A DNA stretch of 64,000 nucleotides, from contig OX579641.1 in the NCBI GenBank assembly GCA_951230915.1, positions 10,354,001 through 10,418,000 on the forward strand, written 5' to 3'. The first letter of the stretch is position 1; each line of letters opens with the position of its first letter. The notes under the pieces were generated by a model, which saw only the letters and a program-made list of their open reading frames with translations, had not been told where the DNA came from and did not search any database. Shown here one piece after another: positions 25,491 through 36,500 of this stretch. Both the position numbers and the translations under genes were made by a program. The stretch comes from Antitrichia curtipendula (lineage: Eukaryota; Streptophyta; Bryopsida; Hypnales; Leucodontaceae).

Positions 25491-25899
25491 GTGAGGGTGT
25501 GGATGCTGGATTACCCACCTTTGGTAATCAAGCAAACACCAACCAGGTTCTATGCCTTTATCCACTTTTTTAATATATGGGGGTATTGTGAGCGTGGTCC
25601 ACTGTGCCTACCAAGCAATGGATCTTTTTTGCTAACGTCTCATGAGTGTCGTGGATGGCAGCAAAACTAACTAGAAGTGCATGGATAACTAACATGCTAA
25701 CTGCAATGATTAGGGATGATAGTAAATCCTAACTCCCTAACTATCTATCTTATGTCTAGGGTTGGCTGGGTAGTTGGCATCATTTCTAACGTCCCTAATT
25801 ACGTGAAAGGAGAACCTTCACGTTCCTTCCATGAACCTCTAAGACTATCTTTTGAGTTTTGACACTTTTCTCGGAAGTTCTAATTCTACAGGCTAATCC
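25491..25899. other. Intergenic DNA 5' of the methyltransferase-like pseudogene
   Basis: No further exon could be joined with confidence. Confidence 0.3.
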
Positions 25900-26250
25900 T
25901 AAGCTTAGTTTTTACTCTAATTTCCAACCTCTAAATGTAACTCTAGATTTTTACTCCCGAGCGCTAACTCTAATTTTTACTTCCAGTTTTGACTCTATGT
26001 TTTGACTTTTATCCTTGGTTTTTTACTCCTAAATTAATTCTAGAATTCACCCTCGGAGTTTAACTCTATCTTTTGACCTTTAACCTTGGTTTCTACTTCT
26101 AGAATTAACTCTACAATTTAACTTTTACTCTAACCTTTTGCTTCAATTTGACTCCTAGATTAACTTAGATTTTTACTCCTAAATTAACTCTAGATTTTTA
26201 ACGTCTAATTAATTCCTAGTTTAAATCCTAGGTTCTCCCTCTAATCTCAA
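25900..26250. repeat. Pyrimidine-rich degenerate short tandem repeats
   Basis: Words such as TTTTTACTC, CTCTAATTTT and TTAACTCTAGATTTTTA recur every 15-25 bases with much variation. Confidence 0.45.
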
Positions 26251-27158
26251 TTCATAATTTCTGTCCATGGTTTCTTTTGGACGAAATTTTAATTCCGTTC
26301 TTCCGTTTACCCCCTACTACTTAACTTATCCTAACATAGTCGATTTGAAGCCAAATCCTAAGTGTAATATGTTTTTGGAATCCTCTATCCCTAATCTAGC
26401 AACTTTTGAATCTAACATCTACTTGTACTAATCACGGCTTACTAATCACGCTTAAAGGGCTAATTAAAAAAATCAATGCTACTTAGAGGAAAACACCAAG
26501 GATTAATTCAGAAACTCACCTCTTCACTACCGGACGTACCGGTGTCGTAGATAAGTTCGTCCACGTCCGCGTGCACATCCTCATGCTCCATGGTGGTCCT
26601 TGGTTTGTTTGAATCTCTCCCAAGCTCACCGCTTATTTTAGAAAATTAGTACACCCGTGCAATCTAAACTCCTTCTTTCCTTTCTTCCTTCCCTTTCTTT
26701 CTCCCTCTTTTCTTCTACACTAACACTATTCCACCTAAGCTTTTATGGACGTCTTACAATTCCTCGGAGGTTTAATGTCCCTCCTACCCTCTTACGCGAT
26801 TTATCTTTGTGTCATCCTAATCCACCTTCTAATGATCACTATGAATTCTCAAGATCTCCTTCCCTAAGTCTTCCTAATCCTAGGCCTAGGTCACTATTTA
26901 TTGTCTCTCTCACCTCTTCTCCTATTTCATCCTATTTCCCTCTAATCCTCCTCCATTTTGTGTAGAGCGGATTTTTTGTTGGTGAGAGTGAGACTTTCTT
27001 GTGTGCACGTACGGTGGCGCTCCGCTCTTTTCTTCCTCCTCCCTTTTGTATTTTTGTGCTTATATTTTCCCAAGGTAACTTTTGGCCCTAGTTTTAGTTT
27101 TAGAGCCTTAACCCAGAAACCCCCAAAATACACAACACCCTAGGAAGGCCGTACCCCA
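26251..27158. other. Intergenic DNA, CT-rich in part
   Basis: A pyrimidine-rich stretch (about 26665-26960) gives an open frame of Ser/Leu/Pro composition without features of a real protein. No gene is supported. Confidence 0.3.
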
Positions 27159-27745
27159 CCTGGACTGAATCCACTCCCTGGACTGAATCCGACTCCCTGG
27201 ATGACTGGCCCAACTCCCCGATGACTGGACTAAACCCCCTAATGGCTGAACTCGACTCCCCAATGACTGGACCCAACTCCTCAGACTGAACCCCTCGATG
27301 GCTGAACCCGACTCCCCGGATGACTGGCCCAACTCCCCAATGACTGGATTGAATCCCCGATGGCTGAACCCGACTCCCCGATGACTGGACCCAACTCCCC
27401 GAACTGAACCCCCCGATGGCTGAACCCGACTCCCCGGATGATTGGCCCAACTCCCCGATGACTGGACTGAACCCCCGATGGCTGAACCCGACTCCTCGAT
27501 GACTGGACCCAACTCCTCGGACTGAACCCCCCGATGGCTGAACCCGACTCCCCGGATGACTGGCCCAACTCCCCAATGACTGGACTGAATCCCCGATGGC
27601 TGAACCCGACTCCCCGATGACTGGACCCAACTCCCAAACTGAACCCCTCGATGGCTGAACTCGACTCCCCGGATGATTGGCCCAACTCCCCGATGACTGG
27701 ACTGAACCCTCCGATGGCTGAACCCGACTCCCTGGACTGAACTGG
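27159..27745. repeat. 118-bp tandem array, about five copies
   Basis: The block GGATGACTGGCCCAACTCCC recurs at about 27199, 27318, 27436, 27554 and 27671, a period of 117-119 bp. Each unit is made of shorter related pieces (GATGACTGGAC.., CGATGGCTGAACCCGACTCC). On the minus strand three overlapping frames are open (134-176 codons) and encode a Gly/Ser-rich repeat, because 118 is not a multiple of 3 and the unit lacks stops. Probably non-coding. Confidence 0.8.
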
Positions 27746-27778
27746 AGGGTCTGGTTTTTTATTTTTTATTTTCCTTTT

Positions 27779-27897
27779 AATGGGCTGGTTCTTAACAGCT
27801 GGTTCCTAATGGGTTGATTCCTAATGGGTTGATTCCTAATGGGTTGATTCCTAATGGGCTGGTTGCTAATGGACTAATTTCTAATGGGCTGGTTCCG
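27779..27897. repeat. 15-bp tandem repeat, about eight copies
   Basis: The unit AATGGGTTGATTCCT and variants such as AATGGGCTGGTTCCT run directly after the 118-bp array. Confidence 0.75.
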
Positions 27898-27949
27898 AAA
27901 CTTGGTAAATGGACTTTTCTAATGACATACATATCTTGGAAGCTAAACT

Positions 27950-28260
27950 CTAGAGGTTTTTACAAAGGTCTTGGAAACTAGACTTTGGAATGGAACCCGG
28001 GGAGGGTCAAAGCTTTGCCACTAAGTTGGATTTAACACCAACTTTAGGACTTTGTGGCACTCCGGGGGTTCAAAGCTCCGCCACCTAAATTTTTAATACA
28101 CACTTTAGGACTTCAACCTTGTTTATAAGTTCAAAGCTTCGCCGTTCCCAAAGGGGGTCTACACGATGAGAGAGACTTTAGGAGAGATAAAAGGCAAGAA
28201 CTTTTTAAAGACAACTACACATAGGGTCAAGGCTTCGCCGTCCCGAAGGGGGTTCCACTC
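27950..28260. repeat. Four spaced copies of a CAAAGCTTCGCC-type motif
   Basis: TCAAAGCTTYGCCNC blocks occur near 28009, 28068, 28128 and 28214, two followed by GAAGGGGGT- or AAAGGGGGT-like text. Possibly part of an old LTR; unassigned. Confidence 0.35.
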
Positions 28261-30679
28261 AACAGGGAAAATATTAGAAGAGGGATGTCAGAAAATTACA
28301 TGGAGAAAACACACAAGTTAAGGCCACGTGGCAACACAAAGCTCATACGCTAAAGGCCTCCCAAAGTGACATCACCAAGATACAGTGGAGGGTTGCTCTA
28401 GGGTTAGTACAAGATCCACCAAAAGACTACCAATCCCACAAAAGTTAGCTCACGAGGACACAAAAATGACATACAACATATAAGAAGACGCTCAACTCAT
28501 AACAAGAACACAAGAGTACACAACAAGTACACAAAGCACTATAGAAGGACCCCCAAGGACCTTCAAAGCTTGAACAACAACAACAATGGAGCCAAGAGTG
28601 CTCCAAAAACACTGTAGAGGTTTTTGGCTTCAAACACCAAAATATCCAAAATAACTTGGACCCACGAACTCAAAACAAGAATTGAGGGTGTTCTAGAGAG
28701 AAAAATGGGGACCTTAAATAGGTTTCTAAGGGCCCATTCCTCCCTCTAGAGTTCTAAGATAAACTTATCAACTTGGATTTTCATCCTCATCCTCAGAGAT
28801 TTTCATCCTAATCCCTAAAAAAATACTTCTACCATCTACGCTGGACCAACCTCCTAACTTTTGGAGATTAACTCCAATCGTCAAACAAATTGCGCCGTTG
28901 GCTCCAGATCGCCGTGTTTAGTCAAAGATCCCCTTACTCCCCGTACCGAGGCCAAAAAACCATCGTAGGCTAATTTAGTTTAAAAACCAAATCGTGGTAA
29001 AATCTTAGATCTTGGGGGTCTCCTATTTTGAGAAATGTGAATAGCGAAGGGTCTCCGATAGGTGAGAGAGAGTCGGAAATGACTCTTGGTTGACTTTGTT
29101 TTGCCATCGTATGGTCCCAGAATGCCGGTCAACGTGGCGGGGACCCCGCCACATGGTTAATTCCCAAGGAATCTCGCCGGTTTGGGTACTTGTTGCTATT
29201 GGAATGTCGTGAAACTTCACGGAGCGCATTATTAACATAAAACAAGCTAGTCTAATTTTTAGTGAGATTTTATTGTAACCTAGGTAATTTTCATGAAATT
29301 CCCGTTGGAGGTTAGAAAGGTTGACCACCTGGAAAAGTTCTTCTGCAAGTCGGAAGATGACGGGAATTTTCACGTGACTTCTCAAGGAGTTGCGTGAAAT
29401 ACGTGTAGGTGTGTTTCCGTACCTGGCACAATTGGTCAGTGGAGATGAAATTGACCGTCTCCTTGAATTAGTGACGGTGCGAGAATCTTTTGCAGATAGA
29501 GGAATCTTGGCGAATCAATTTTGTCCTTGGATTCTTGGCATGGAATTTATCCTAGAACACCATCCTTGGGCTGTAGATTCCTCCACGGGCCCGGTCTTGC
29601 ACCAGTGGCTCCTGCATGCTAACAATCGGGGTTTAGAGAATTCGTTGATCTAATGGAGAATTCTAAACCTAACTTTAGGACCCGACCTAGTGGCCTTGAT
29701 GTAGATCCCTCGGACCGACTTAGCCATGAATTGCCACATTCATGGTGGGATTTAGCCCTTTTGGGGCTATGTGACTCAAGCCCTCCAAATCTACCCGTTT
29801 CATTATTTCTACCTATTTTTAGGTCAGGTTTGGGGGGATTCCCAGTCTAAATACAAATCTAGACCAAATACTATAATGGGTATGATACAATCCTCTTTTG
29901 GTTCAACACTCTTTTTATGGCTTTTTGTATACTTTCTTAACTTTAAATTGCAAATTTCCAAAAAAATAATTCTACGAGTCCCAAGTGACAAATTAGGAGC
30001 TCACAATTTGCACAGGGTCATTTGGATTGGAAATGTTTGGTTTGAAGGTAGCTACTTCGCCACCTTCAACATGGGGCGCTCCAAGATTTTTTGCGACTGC
30101 ACCATTAGTTAAGGCTTCCTCCATTAGCACTTTGCCCTTCTAACATTAGCACTTTGCCCTTCTAACTAACATTTAGATGTATCCGGATCATGCTAGCTTC
30201 AAAAAAAATTATTATTAATGGATGGAATCAACAACCTATCCATCAATACAGATGGCTTGATGTCGACTTGGACCATCCAACTGTAGACGGGACGGACAGA
30301 CTGTCCAGCTCAATAATGAGACCATCTAGGATTTTTTTTAGGATCTTGACAGACCCTGGACTTGGATCTAAACGTTTCATTGGCGTCACATCCGTCCAAA
30401 AGTGATGGTGACAACCCTGATGGCACTCTTCCTATAGAGTGGAATGTAGAGTTGAGTATATATAACATTCTTGATTCTAGAAATTGGCAACCTTAGTAGC
30501 TGTAGATGGAATAATTTCATCAATAATGCTATTGTTAGTATATTTAAAATTCAATATTATGAAATCAACTAGCTGTGCAAAGATGAACCCTTGTTTCATT
30601 TAATTTATAAAAAATTGTTATTGTGAACTACTCTTGAATGTTACTTACCTTGAAACTGAAAAACAACACCAAAGAACTC
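28261..30679. other. Intergenic DNA with unassigned short frames
   Basis: Composition is less AT-rich than elsewhere (28.3-29.8 kb). The frames at 29390-29653 (+) and 29771-30112 (+) show no domain and no splice support. An old LTR-type sequence is possible. Confidence 0.3.
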
Positions 30680-30689
30680 AAAAGTGGCG

Positions 30690-30850
30690 TAAATTGTTTC
30701 CACTTGTCTGCATAAGGCCCCACCCCATTATTGCCCGGGAAGTCGACCAGCTACAAGGAGTCATTCAATTTGTTTGGCCTGACAATTGTGATGTGGGAGT
30801 CGAACCCCACGTTTTGTACCTAAAGATGGTTATCTAGTGGGAATTATTTT
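30690..30850 (-). mobile_element. Possible tRNA-derived SINE fragment
   Basis: On the minus strand GGTTCGACTCC matches an RNA polymerase III B box (GGTTCGANNCC), inside an imperfect GTGGG/CCCAC arm resembling a tRNA T-arm. A clear A box was not found upstream, and no other copy is visible in the window. Confidence 0.35.
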
Positions 30851-31611
30851 TTCAAAACTTTTTGTACAAGGTCCGAGTATGATAATAAAAAATAGGCAAT
30901 GTTGAATACAATAATCTCATTACAGATTAATTGAGCTAGCTTATTTTGTAGAAAATGCAACTATAAGGAAGAGCGCATTTTTATGAAATTAATGCAATTG
31001 CAAGAATGAAATCATTGATTTCTCAAATTATAAAAGTAGACTTCCTAACATAATCAGCTCCAAAAATGCCCATGAAGTGCACTCAAACAACCTCTAAGTT
31101 GTACAAGTAGCTGGTATTGTACACCAATTTGATTCAACACATTGTATTAATTTGATTGCATGTAGCTCCTTAGTTTGACAATAAAGTATTGAGCATCCGC
31201 TCTACAAGATCAATTTTGGAGATAGTGATGATGTTATATCTTCATTTTTTAAATCTTGTGGATGTAGACATTGACTAGTCATCATTCTAGTAACTTGATA
31301 AAATTCAACTTGTACAACATGATCATAGATGATGCATTGTTAGTTTCTCAAATCAATCCTTTAGGTTGTTCACTATTATTTTTATAAATAGATTCATTAT
31401 TTTAAAAATCTCATTAAAAATAGATTCACACTATGGCATTGTAATGGAATATACAACCTTATTTTGTATTCTTGTTGTGTACTCAGATTTCATTGACAAG
31501 AAGGCAATTGGTTCCAAATGGATTCACATGTTTTCAAGGGGGGGTTTTAATCAAGAAAAGCCTATATAAAGTTTTCTATCTCTAATAGTTTCCACTATTA
31601 ATTTGTGTGCA
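30851..31611. other. AT-rich intergenic DNA, nothing recognised
   Basis: No element or exon supported. Confidence 0.35.
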
Positions 31612-32541
31612 TTAACCCCTAAAGTTCCATGACTATGTTTTCACTGAAAATGCTCAAGAACTGCCATTTTTAGTACAAGTACCAAATTTTTGAAAAAAAC
31701 TTTTTTTACACATGTAAACGTAGGATCTTGTATTATGTTGACTTGAGAACATGTGGTAAGAATTTCATAAATTTCCCCCCCCTGGATTGCATGATATAAG
31801 CATTCAAAATCATTGAAATTGTTTTCTTGACCCTGCAAAAAAATGAAGAGCTGCACTTCAGAAGCTCACTTTTCTATGAAAAAATGGCCAAAATGGTGGT
31901 GCTTCTTTGGATAATTTTTCCTATACAAGTTGGCTACATGCTTGAAAAATTACACGTTTTTTGGAATTATATAACATATAGGAATAAAATAATAAGTAGA
32001 ACGAAGTAGAGAATGATTCAAAATACAAAATTATTAAGAATTTAGATATGGAATTGAAAAATGTGAATCCCAGTGGTTGAAATGTTGTAAAAAAAAATCT
32101 ATATTCTATGATTTTATTTTATTTTTTAAATATTGAAAATTGAGTAAAATAAAAGATTTCAAAGTTTATTTCAAAGTAGAGAATTCATAAGTGCCCGCAA
32201 ACTAAAACTCTTCCTAAATTTTGACTCAATGGTCAAAGTGGAATGATTAAAAGCTTTCCACGTATATAGAACTCTAAAAAAACAATTTCAAATTTTTGTT
32301 TCTGAAAAAAGTGATTTTTTCTGATCTGCCCAGACTGCTCAGCTGAGAAAAAAAGTAACATATTAGACCATAACTTTTTACTCATATTTCCAAATGTCAT
32401 GAAATTTGGTGCATATGAAAGATATTCCTTGCACTCAATTTCTATTAATATTTCAGCTAAAAATATGCAAATCTCCAATCACAGGTACATGCCCAAATTT
32501 CTATACTGCCAAAAAACGCATGCTCGTCCTTTAAGGGTTAA
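31612..32541 (+). mobile_element. TTAA-flanked DNA transposon (subfamily A), complete
   Basis: 930 bp from TTAACCCCTAAAGTTCC to the inverted GTCCTTTAAGGGTTAA, with TTAA at both borders. The first third is related to the 8320-9251 copy (shared blocks AACTGCCATTTTT, TAGGATCTTGTA, CATGTGGTAA). The rest differs and defines subfamily A. No conserved open frame. Closely related copies are at 33587-34541 (opposite orientation) and 55433-56262. Confidence 0.8.
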
Positions 32542-33199
32542 CTAGGATATTAGATTTGGACATGATTTATTCATGCAAGAATGAAGATGCTATAAAAGAG
32601 AGAGAAAAAAGGTTTACTTTGTCAATCTTTTATTTCATATTTCATTGCAATTTTATTGTTTCTTTCTTATTATAAGATTCTATTTTTTACAATGCAACAT
32701 GCTTACATGCACTCTTCAAATCATGTTAATAAATCTCACAAGGCAATTCATTCAAGATTTCATTCACAAGTGATCCATTGTCATACATTTAGCAAATACT
32801 ACTACTTTCAACTTCAAATGAATCATACTTACGACAATGCTACTCGATTGAGAAAATATAGCCATAAAAATATTGCAAAGAAAAATATGAAGATCATGGC
32901 CCCTTATATTTTTAATACTATGAAGAAATAGATCTAATTGTACTTTGCTTTCCACTCCACATATAAGTGTGCATATTGGAATTAATGAATATATAACCGA
33001 TGGCATAGAGAGATATCACTCTCAATTATGAACCTAACTAACACAACAATAATCAATAGATAAGCTACTATAGATCTAAAGCATTAATAGCTATAACATA
33101 GAATTAAAATCCACTAATTACAATAGTGACATTAATCTAACAATCCAATTTCATTATGTGGAGTGATTTGTTTTGAAGTTTTTTGAAATTTAAGCCCAA
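32542..33199. other. AT-rich intergenic DNA
   Basis: A 91-codon plus-strand frame (32656-32931) has no recognisable domain and a composition typical of AT-rich non-coding DNA. Nothing else seen. Confidence 0.3.
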
Positions 33200-33590
33200 T
33201 AATAAATCCTATACCTAATTTCTTCAAAATAAAACTACAATTGCCCACAAAACAAGATGCTCCATAACCTTCACATCATATGTTCAAATAAAATGAATCA
33301 AATCATTCCATGTAGATAAGAACAAAAATCTATGAGAATTTTTTTTTAATTTTAAAGTAAAGTTTTTGTGGATTGTTTTTTGCCCACCTAGTACTTCAAT
33401 TCTAAACTTTTTAGGAAATAACATTTACTCCCAGGCACCAATTAGAAGAAAATTACATTCCCCCAAAAGCCAATAAATTATTCTATCCTATAATAAGGTT
33501 TCAAAAAAATTTATGCAAAATTAATTTTTTAATAAACCTCAACAAAATCTACTTTGTCCTCTACAAAGACAATGACAATTTAGGGGTTAA
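33200..33590 (+). mobile_element. Right half of a TTAA element (subfamily B)
   Basis: Matches the right part of the 8320-9251 copy, including the TTTACTCCCAGGCACCAATT block, and ends TTTAGGGGTTAA at 33590. The left half is missing. Its terminal TTAA is shared with the next element. Confidence 0.65.
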
Positions 33591-34541
33591 CCCCTAAAGG
33601 ACCAAACACCGTTTTTTGACAACATAGCGTTTTGGGGCAGCTCACCACGAATGGAATTTTTATTTTTTTTCTTTGAAATTTTCATACAAGATGTGCCCGA
33701 GGAGTAGCTTTAGGGCCCAACAATTTTCATAACTTTTGACCACATGGTTAAAAAGTTATGGTATGATATGTACTTTTCATTGTTCGGCGGGCAGCCCGGG
33801 CAGCCAAAAAAACTTCTTTAAAAATCATTTTCTAGAGAAATAAAAATTTGAAATTGGTTCTCTAGATTTATGTGCACAAGGAAAGCTTTGAATCATTCCA
33901 CTTTGATTTATGAGATGAAAGTTATGAGGAATTTTAGTTGTGGGTAGTTTGCGGGTAGTTATGGAATCTCTACTCTAAAATAAACTTTGAAGTCCTTTAT
34001 TTAACTCAATTTTCAATATTTTTGGAAAAAAAATATAAACACAAGGCGTAGATTGTTTATTACAACATCATAATCGTTTGGATTGGCATTTTTCAATTCC
34101 ATAATTAAATCCTTAACAATTTAGTGTTTTGAATCATTTTCTACTTCTTTCTACTTACTATTTTTTTTCCTATATGTTGTACAATTCCAAATGATCTGAA
34201 ATTTTTCAAGCATGTAGCTAACTTGCTTTGAAGAATGAATCCAAAGAGTTACCACCATTTTGGACATTTTTTCATACAAATGTGACCATGTGAAGTGCAG
34301 CTGCCCGTTTTTTCGCAGGGACAAAAAAAGGGTTTTTATCACTTCAAATGCTAATATCTTGCAATCTACACGGTGGAAATTTCTGAAATTTTTTCCACAT
34401 CTTCTCAAACTAGTTTACTACAAGATCCTACGGTTACATGTGTCCAAAATTTTATTTTTTTCAAAATTTGGTACTTGTACTAGAAATGGCAGTTTGGGAG
34501 TGTTTTTTGTGAAAACATAGTCAAAAATCTTTAGGGGTTAA
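33587..34541 (-). mobile_element. TTAA-flanked DNA transposon (subfamily A), complete, inverted
   Basis: 955 bp bounded by TTAACCCCTAAAGGACC at 33587 and CTTTAGGGGTTAA ending at 34541. The internal sequence is the reverse complement of the 31612-32541 copy with moderate divergence. It abuts the preceding half-element through one common TTAA. Confidence 0.8.
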
Positions 34542-34544
34542 CAT

Positions 34545-34860
34545 CTTATCGGTGTATTATTTATCAAGTGGATTTTAAAGTACAAAATAATGAATGAGGC
34601 TTGGTGTAAGAATTTCTCCATGTGAAATTCTTTCCTATGTATTATTTACCACCAACTTGATGTAAAAATTAGAAATCATTGGAGAGAGATTTAAATTAGA
34701 ACTTTCCCTTTTGATTTGTACAAATACCAAAGAGTCATTTTATTGGTGTATTATTTATCAAGTGGAATTTAAAGTATAAAATAATGAATAGAGATTTGTT
34801 TAAGAATTTTTCTATTTAAATTTTTTTGTAATTTAGGATTCACTATCAAATTATAATAAG
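34545..34860. repeat. Outlying copies of the about 105-bp repeat
   Basis: Two to three units resembling the 10.7-14.5 kb array. GGTGTATTATTTATCAAGTG recurs at about 34551 and 34746, two units apart. Confidence 0.5.
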
Positions 34861-35159
34861 CAAGCATATAGTAATATATTTACTTCAAAACATGACTTCT
34901 AAATGGAAGCCAAGGTCTTGTGAATACAAATATGAGCATCAACAAATTCAATGACAAAGCATTTATAGTGGAATTTGGGTCCTAATTCAATCAATCTAAA
35001 TAAACCAAATTTCTAGCACAACTTTTATATTCAACAATGAGATCAACTATGCAAATATTCACTTTTAAATCCATCAAGATTAATTTACTCAACTCATCTA
35101 CCTTGAGCGGTATATTTTTATGTCCTAAAAATTTGAACAACTTTAATACACCATAATAA
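34861..35159. other. AT-rich intergenic DNA
   Basis: No gene or repeat recognised. Confidence 0.3.
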
Positions 35160-35700
35160 AACTTTGTTTTGGGGTGATCTTTTGCTTGGGGAAACCTTTT
35201 GTGAGGGGCTACCTTGGGTCCAAAAGGAATCCATTGCCTTCTCTTTCTCCAAATTTTATTTTTTGTGATTTTGGGCAACCACGGGTGGGAGAACGCTTGT
35301 CCTAGGCGACCTCTTGTGTGAGGCTACCTCTTGTCCGGGACAACCTCGGGTCCAAAAGGAAGTTATTGCCTTCTCTTTCTCCAATTTTTTTTTTGATTGA
35401 GGCAACCGTGGGTGGGAAAATGTTTGTCCTAGGCAACCTCTTGTGTAGGGCTATATTTTGTCCAGGACGTCCATGGGGTACCAAAAGAAGCCATTGCCTT
35501 CTCTTTCTCCAAAAAAAATTGTTTTGTGATTTTAGACGACCACGGGGGAGAACACTTGTCTTGGGCGACCTCTTGTGTGGGGCTACCTCTTATCCGGGAT
35601 GACCTCGAGTCCTAAAAGAATCCATTTATTTTTATTTTTCAAAAAAAAAGATTTTTATTTTTTGCACAACTTCTTGTCTTAGGCAACTACATGTTGGAAA
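35160..35700. repeat. About 129-bp tandem repeat, four to five copies
   Basis: The block CCATTGCCTTCTCTTTCTCC recurs at about 35231, 35363 and 35491. Other blocks in order are ACCACGGGTGGGAGAA, CTTGTCCTAGGCGACC, TCTTGTGTGGGGCTACC and CCGGGACAACCTCGGGTCC. The last unit decays into T-rich sequence. Frames on both strands follow the repeat and are not gene-like. Confidence 0.75.
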
Positions 35701-36249
35701 CTCTTATTTGGAAAATCTTGGATAGAAAACTAAGCTATCACCTTTCCTTTTTCCAATAAAATTGTGTTTTGATTTTTGGGGCGACTTATATTTTTAGGCA
35801 TTTTCGGGTGGTCTTCTTTTGAGGAGAAGTTACAATGTTTGTTAGAAGGGCAAAATGCTACTGTTTTATTTATCTTCTTGGATGGCATTGTATCTTGTAA
35901 TATTTTTAGAACATGTAAATAGTTTTTATCTAGAATAGCATCTTTCTTTGAGGTTTGCAATTTTGGAGTTTATTTTATGGATGAGCATGGTGTGACCTTG
36001 ATGCCATCTTTAGGAGTGTATGATACTACATTTATAGCATTGTTTTTAAATATTTAAAAAAAAAATCATTCTTTTCATTTTAATGTGTATGCTGATTGGA
36101 CTCAAACCCACTTATTGAAAAAAATTCAAGTGGAGGAAGCAAAACAAATTAGCCCCATCTGAATGCACAACCCAATGTTGGCATGGACCAAAGTTTATGT
36201 TGGAAGTCTCATATATAAGAGACCGGTACTACACATTGACTTGTCTCCT

Positions 36250-36500
36250 TATAAATATAGACAGCGATTTATATAAGAATATTTCCTATTGTTTATTGCG
36301 AATCTCAATGATACATCATAATCATAAAATATTTGTCACATTGGTTACAAAAATAAATAACAATGGCTAGGGATTTATGTAAGAACTTCCCATTCAAATC
36401 TTGCAATTCTCCAAGATTGTTCCTAATCATGAACAATTTTTTCTATATATTTTATAAATAAAAAACAAAGTGTAGAGGTTTAAGTGAGAATGTTCCCTTT
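36250..36500. repeat. Outlying copies of the about 105-bp repeat
   Basis: Two units of the 10.7-14.5 kb array type (AAATATTTGTCACATTGG, AAAAATAAATAACAATGG, GCAATTCTCCAAGATT blocks). Confidence 0.5.

Noticed and set aside
26657..27143. Ser/Leu/Pro-rich frames in a CT-rich stretch
   Set aside because: Composition explains the open frame; no motif or intron structure.
27100..27685. Long minus-strand frames (134-176 codons) with Gly/Ser-rich repeats
   Set aside because: They follow the 118-bp tandem array and are open in several frames at once; no start context, domain or splice support.
30690..30850. Functional tRNA gene
   Set aside because: Only the T-arm-like part is present; no acceptor stem, D-arm or anticodon arm could be drawn.
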